Source of the DNA: an uncultured Alphaproteobacteria bacterium
GTDB lineage: Bacteria > Pseudomonadota > Alphaproteobacteria > UBA7985 > CAJQQZ01
Assembly (NCBI GenBank): GCA_905480445.1
Contig: CAJQQJ010000391.1
Coordinates: 1-10,116 of the forward strand
Direction: 5' to 3'
DNA length: 10,116 bases
The notes under the pieces are model-generated. The model was given only the letters and a program-made list of their open reading frames with translations, was not told where the DNA came from and did not search any database. The translations under genes were made by a program, and so were the position numbers. This document shows positions 7,368 through 10,116 of the stretch, in pieces; position 1 is the stretch's first letter, and every line of letters begins with the position of its first letter.

Positions 7368-7883
7368 ATGAAACGACTTTACCTTTTACGTCACGGAAAA
7401 TCGGGTTGGGAAAACCCTGACCTTAATGATTTTCAAAGGCCTCTTAATGAAAGAGGGCGTTCAGATGTTCCTGTGATTGGTCGTTACATGACCGAAAAGG
7501 GCTACAATCCTGACCGGGTGCTTTGTTCAACCGCCGTCAGAACCCAGGAAACCTGGGAACTGGTTGAGCGAGAACTGCCACAGACAGATCGCGACATTCG
7601 TTTCAGCAATCGTCTCTATCTGGCGATTCCAGAGCAAGTGATGTCACAAGCGCAGAACATGAGTGACGAATGCAAATCCTTGTTGATGATCGGCCATAAT
7701 CCCGGCATGCAAGAATCGGCTATGAGTTTTTCTAACAGTCGTGGTTCGGATCATTATCGCAAAATTGAGGACGTTTTCCCGTCTTCTGGCTTGGCTGTTT
7801 TACAGTTCGCGGCTGACAACTGGGAAGATGTGTTTGCAGGTAGCGGCGAGCTGATCGATTTTTACTCACCTAAAGACTTTTAA
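7368..7883 (+). CDS. SixA-like histidine phosphatase
   Basis: A 171-residue member of the histidine phosphatase (phosphoglycerate mutase-like) superfamily, SixA group. The catalytic RHG motif is at residues 8-10 (H9 is the phospho-acceptor), followed by the typical GKSGW, RPLNERG (24-30) and the CSTAVRTQET segment with R58; the second catalytic histidine is in MIGHNPGMQE (H110). SixA removes phosphate from histidine on phosphotransfer proteins; the true target here is unknown. The reading frame is open back to a GTG at 7272, adding 32 residues. I prefer ATG 7368 because family proteins begin two to seven residues before RHG and the extension has no family character. However, this ATG has no Shine-Dalgarno, so leaderless translation or an alternative start remains possible. 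It is the first gene of the rightward unit. Confidence 0.9.
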   Translation: MKRLYLLRHGKSGWENPDLNDFQRPLNERGRSDVPVIGRYMTEKGYNPDRVLCSTAVRTQETWELVERELPQTDRDIRFSNRLYLAIPEQVMSQAQNMSDECKSLLMIGHNPGMQESAMSFSNSRGSDHYRKIEDVFPSSGLAVLQFAADNWEDVFAGSGELIDFYSPKDF

Positions 7884-7950
7884 ACAGGCTTCATTTTCCG
7901 ATTCCCTTTCCCGAATTTCGTGATAGTCTCTTTCTTTGAAGGAATATGAT

Positions 7951-8202
7951 ATGAAGACTTACGCGATTCCAGTTGAAAAACTCTACGTGCCAGCGAAAAA
8001 GCGCCAAGAGATCGACCAAGAGAAGGTAGAGACTCTGGCTGAGGATATCATTGAGAATGGCCTCAAGGTTCCCATCCAAGTCCGTAAAGATGAAGCCAAG
8101 GCGAGATTGATTCTGGTTGAAGGGGCTCACCGGTTAGCGGCCTGCCGCGCCCTGGGCGAAGAACATATTCCAGGTATTTTTGTTCAAGCCAAAAAATTCT
8201 AA
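7951..8202 (+). CDS. Stand-alone ParB N-terminal-like domain protein
   Basis: An 83-residue protein consisting of little more than one ParB/sulfiredoxin-type fold. Visible elements are the first strand IPVEKLYVP (6-14), the helix DQEKVETLAEDIIENGLKVPIQV (22-44, ending in the conserved Gly-Leu-x-x-Pro-Ile), a strand with LILVEG, and the nucleotide-binding box GAHRLAACRALG (58-69). The box has alanine where sulfiredoxin has its catalytic cysteine, so that activity is unlikely. There is no helix-turn-helix or dimer domain, so it is not a partition ParB. Related domains bind CTP or ATP; the role of such tiny versions is unknown. ATG 7951 is chosen over an upstream TTG (7936) because GAAGGA at 7938-7943 is a well-placed ribosome site. 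It follows the phosphatase by 67 bp and precedes the transporter by 21 bp. Confidence 0.85.
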   Translation: MKTYAIPVEKLYVPAKKRQEIDQEKVETLAEDIIENGLKVPIQVRKDEAKARLILVEGAHRLAACRALGEEHIPGIFVQAKKF

Positions 8203-8213
8203 TATAATAAATA

Positions 8214-8244
8214 GGGTCGGTTAATGTCAGAGCAAAGCCGACCC
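8214..8244 (+). promoter_or_regulatory. Inverted repeat enclosing the transporter start codon
   Basis: GGGTCGG (8214-8220) and CCGACCC (8238-8244) are perfect 7-bp complements separated by 17 bases. The ATG at 8224 sits in the loop and the only ribosome-site-like bases (AGGG, 8213-8216) sit in the stem. The right half belongs to three head-to-tail CCGAC units (8238-8252), so the left half could pair in several registers. In mRNA this could mask translation initiation. Function is inferred; the repeat itself is plain in the sequence. Confidence 0.45.
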
Positions 8245-9165
8245 GACCCGACCAACGAAAACTCCGGCCTTTGGCTTGCGACATTTGCCGTCATGTTTGC
8301 CTGCATTTCCTTTGGGACAGTCCCTTACTTTGCTAAATCACTAACAGATGCTGGTTTGTCTTCCAGTGCGATCGCCTTTTATCGCTATGTTCTTTCGGCG
8401 ATAATATTCGCTCCCTTTTTGTTCAAAGATCGGTCGAACTTTCCAATAGCCTACTGGGGTTTCTTCTCAGGGATTGTTGTGGGCATAACTTGGATTGGCT
8501 ATGTGATTGCCATCGAGACGATTCCCGTTTCGACGGCGGGTGTTATTTATATGGCATACCCCGTATTCACTTTGTTCATTGGCTGGATTTTCTTCAAAAA
8601 TCTTCTTGGTTGGCGATCAATAGTTGCTGCCTTTTCCATCCTTGTAGCTGCTATCATTGCAACGGCGCCCGCGGCAATTACTGGCGACGATTGGCCAGCT
8701 TTGTTGATGCTTTTGGCGACACCTTTGGGCTTTGGGTTTGGCATAAACATCCTCACGACAAAGCTGGTTGAGATCCCTCCAATTGCAAGGCCAGGGTCTT
8801 TCTGCTTGGGCGCAATTGTTGGGCTTTTGCCAATGCTTTGGCTTGTTGATGATGGTGCTGTTTTACCCCCAACTTCTGAAGCTTGGTTGTTGATTGCGGG
8901 CATTGGTTTGCTGACCGCCGTTATCCCACAAATTATTTACACATATTTTGCTCCGAAAATCGGGGCGGCTAAAACAGCGATGGTTGGATCCGTCGAGCTG
9001 CCGACAATGTTTTTGGTTGGTGCTTTGGCCTTTGGAGAAAAATTGACGTGGTACCAACTGACTGCTGGTATCATTGTAGTTATGGCTATAGCGCTAACTC
9101 CTGCAAGGGCTAACCGTAATGTTTTAACCAACCTCACGCTAGTGAAGACGAACAAAGATGAGTGA
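8224..9165 (+). CDS. DMT-superfamily (EamA) membrane transporter
   Basis: A 313-residue inner-membrane protein with about ten hydrophobic segments (roughly 15-33, 48-67, 78-96, 102-124, 131-149, 158-178, 192-208, 220-241, 250-270, 276-292), the layout of two tandem EamA domains. The first half shows SSAIAFYRYVLSAIIFAPFL (47-66) and the second KTAMVGSVELPTMFLVGALA (250-269), then FGEKLTWYQLTAG; the Glu followed by Leu-Thr is the usual EamA signature. These proteins export or import amino acids, nucleotides, sugars or other metabolites, and the substrate cannot be told from sequence. The N-terminus is short, polar and proline-rich (RPDPT), partly because of a CCGAC tandem repeat. The ribosome site is weak (AGGG) and lies in a possible hairpin. 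The stop codon overlaps the nitroreductase start by 8 bp, indicating coupling. Confidence 0.93.
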   Translation: MSEQSRPDPTNENSGLWLATFAVMFACISFGTVPYFAKSLTDAGLSSSAIAFYRYVLSAIIFAPFLFKDRSNFPIAYWGFFSGIVVGITWIGYVIAIETIPVSTAGVIYMAYPVFTLFIGWIFFKNLLGWRSIVAAFSILVAAIIATAPAAITGDDWPALLMLLATPLGFGFGINILTTKLVEIPPIARPGSFCLGAIVGLLPMLWLVDDGAVLPPTSEAWLLIAGIGLLTAVIPQIIYTYFAPKIGAAKTAMVGSVELPTMFLVGALAFGEKLTWYQLTAGIIVVMAIALTPARANRNVLTNLTLVKTNKDE

Positions 9166-9988
9166 TTTTTCAAAACATGCCGCTAGGCGTTTCGGGCAAA
9201 ATCTATCGTTTGATGATGACTTAGATGAAGAAGGGCTTTTAGAGCGTGCCATAGGACGGGCTTCCTGCCGGGCTTTTCTTACCGAAACCGTTCCCGATCT
9301 ACTAATCGAAGCTCTTTGTGCTGTGGCTTTGTCGAGCCCCAGCAAAAGCGATTTGCAGCAACGGGATATCATCATTGTTGAAGAGCAGGAGCTCCGAGAA
9401 TCTCTGAAACCTTTGCTAGGTGGGTCAGACTGGGCGGTAGAGGCACCAGTTTTCTTAGTGTTCTGTGGCAATAACAAAAGACAGCGCCAACTGCACGAGA
9501 TGCACGATATCCCCTTTGGCAACGATCACTTTGATCCTCTGTTTAATGCGATAGGCGACGCGGCAATTGCTCTGTCTGCTTTTGTCACATCTGCCGAAAT
9601 GGTTGGATTGGGAACCTGTCCCGTTAGCCAGATCAGGAACCATTCCGCAGAGGTCAGTGAGATACTTTGTTTGCCTGAATTTGTTTTTCCCTTTGCCGGT
9701 TTAGCGGTTGGATGGCCAAAAACAGAAGAGTGTGAAATCAGTCCGCGGCTTTCTCTCAAAACGACTGTGCATCGTAACCGCTTTGACGATAGTCAGATTT
9801 TGGATCAAGTCGAGGAGTACGACCAAAGGCGGCGCGCTATTCAAACTTATGAAAAACAGCGCCATAGTAATCTATTCGGTGAGAGTAACACTTATTGTTG
9901 GTCCGAAGAAAAAGCGCGCCATTATTCTCAAGGTGAGCGAACAGATTTCGGAGCATTCCTAAAGAAAAAGGGCTTCAAACTGATTTAG
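9158..9988 (+). CDS. FMN-dependent nitroreductase family protein (NfsA/FRP-like)
   Basis: A 276-residue flavoprotein of the nitroreductase superfamily, probably a soluble NAD(P)H-dependent reductase. FMN-binding landmarks are R34-x-S36-x-R38 (form of the RxSxRxF box), SSPSKSDLQQRDIIIVEE (59-76; the Ser/Lys/Ser and Gln that hold flavin and start the strand), the helix AIGDAAIALSAFVTSAEMVG (131-150) followed by LGTCPVSQIR (151-160), and PFAGLAVGWP (178-187) ahead of SPRLSLKTTVHRNRF (195-209), which is the FRP/NfsA-style end. It is longer than many nitroreductases (about 180-240) through a 25-residue N-terminal lead and a C-terminal extension (210-276) rich in charged and aromatic residues. The natural substrate (quinone, nitroaromatic or flavin) is not evident. 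The ATG overlaps the transporter stop by 8 bp. The inverted-repeat arm begins 9 bp after the stop. Confidence 0.9.
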   Translation: MSDFSKHAARRFGQNLSFDDDLDEEGLLERAIGRASCRAFLTETVPDLLIEALCAVALSSPSKSDLQQRDIIIVEEQELRESLKPLLGGSDWAVEAPVFLVFCGNNKRQRQLHEMHDIPFGNDHFDPLFNAIGDAAIALSAFVTSAEMVGLGTCPVSQIRNHSAEVSEILCLPEFVFPFAGLAVGWPKTEECEISPRLSLKTTVHRNRFDDSQILDQVEEYDQRRRAIQTYEKQRHSNLFGESNTYCWSEEKARHYSQGERTDFGAFLKKKGFKLI

Positions 9989-9997
9989 CCTGAAACC

Positions 9998-10116
9998 GAG
10001 ACCTCAGTATAAGGCCTATTTTCCCGTCTGACATTACCGAATTAGCGATGGATTTCCAGTAGGATCAGTTATTTGCAACTTTTAGGGTTGGATATAGCCA
10101 ATTTGGCATGGTTTCA
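9998..10116 (-). repeat. Right arm of a perfect 119-bp inverted repeat
   Basis: This is an exact reverse complement of 21-139, starting 9 bp after the nitroreductase stop and continuing to the last base of the window. It includes the 11-bp dyad GCCAA/TTGGC at 10097-10107. Read outward along the nitroreductase transcript it has the same sequence as the left arm read outward along the leftward transcript. No T-rich hairpin typical of an intrinsic terminator is seen; AAGGCCTATTTT near its inner edge is palindromic but has no loop. Reading frames contain stops and resemble nothing I know. Confidence 0.97.

Noticed and set aside
7951..8202. Sulfiredoxin or plasmid-partition ParB
   Set aside because: The catalytic cysteine of sulfiredoxin is replaced by alanine in GAHR, and no helix-turn-helix, C-terminal dimer domain or adjacent parA exists.
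8547..8903. 118-residue minus-strand open frame inside the transporter gene
   Set aside because: Antisense shadow of a clear EamA protein; the product has no recognisable features.
21..10116. Composite transposon or integrative element bounded by the inverted repeats
   Set aside because: No transposase, integrase or resolvase is encoded between the repeats, the genes look like ordinary chromosomal ones, and no target duplication can be seen. Kept only as a hypothesis within the repeat finding.

Overview
The window looks like a chromosomal segment from a Gram-negative bacterium, most likely an alphaproteobacterium. This rests on gene content (a SixA-type phosphatase, a stand-alone ParB-N protein, and the XpaC/TelA/SPFH gene set with a lipoprotein leader) and a G+C content that looks slightly under 50% by eye. 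No phylogenetic marker gene is present, so the lineage is inferred. There is no rRNA, tRNA, CRISPR array, integrase or transposase.

Two divergent transcription units meet at an intergenic region around 7140-7367. The leftward (minus-strand) unit runs, in transcription order: a 53-residue putative lipoprotein (7139-6978), an XpaC-family membrane protein (6975-6115), a TelA-family protein (6078-4939), an SPFH protein with a C-terminal GYF_2 domain (4910-3807), and a double zinc-ribbon protein with a C-terminal membrane anchor (3801-2674). After a 141-bp gap come a protein with five DUF349-like repeats and a coiled coil (2532-583) and a small ABM-type monooxygenase (548-264). The first five genes are packed with gaps of 2 to 36 bp and mostly good Shine-Dalgarno sequences. 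They resemble envelope-stress or membrane-remodelling gene sets in which an SPFH scaffold works with a membrane-anchored zinc-ribbon protein (compare Bacillus YdjI/YdjG) and with XpaC/TelA. The exact function here is unknown.

The rightward (plus-strand) unit encodes a SixA-like histidine phosphatase (7368-7883), an 83-residue ParB-N domain protein (7951-8202), a ten-helix DMT/EamA transporter (8224-9165) and an FMN nitroreductase (9158-9988). The last two overlap by 8 bp.

The most striking non-genic signal is a perfect 119-bp inverted repeat at 21-139 and 9998-10116. It frames the whole gene block, lies downstream of both transcription units, and puts the same sequence strand at both outward 3' ends. 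It could be a real dispersed or terminal repeat, but the second copy stops exactly at the window end, so an assembly or amplification artefact must be excluded first.
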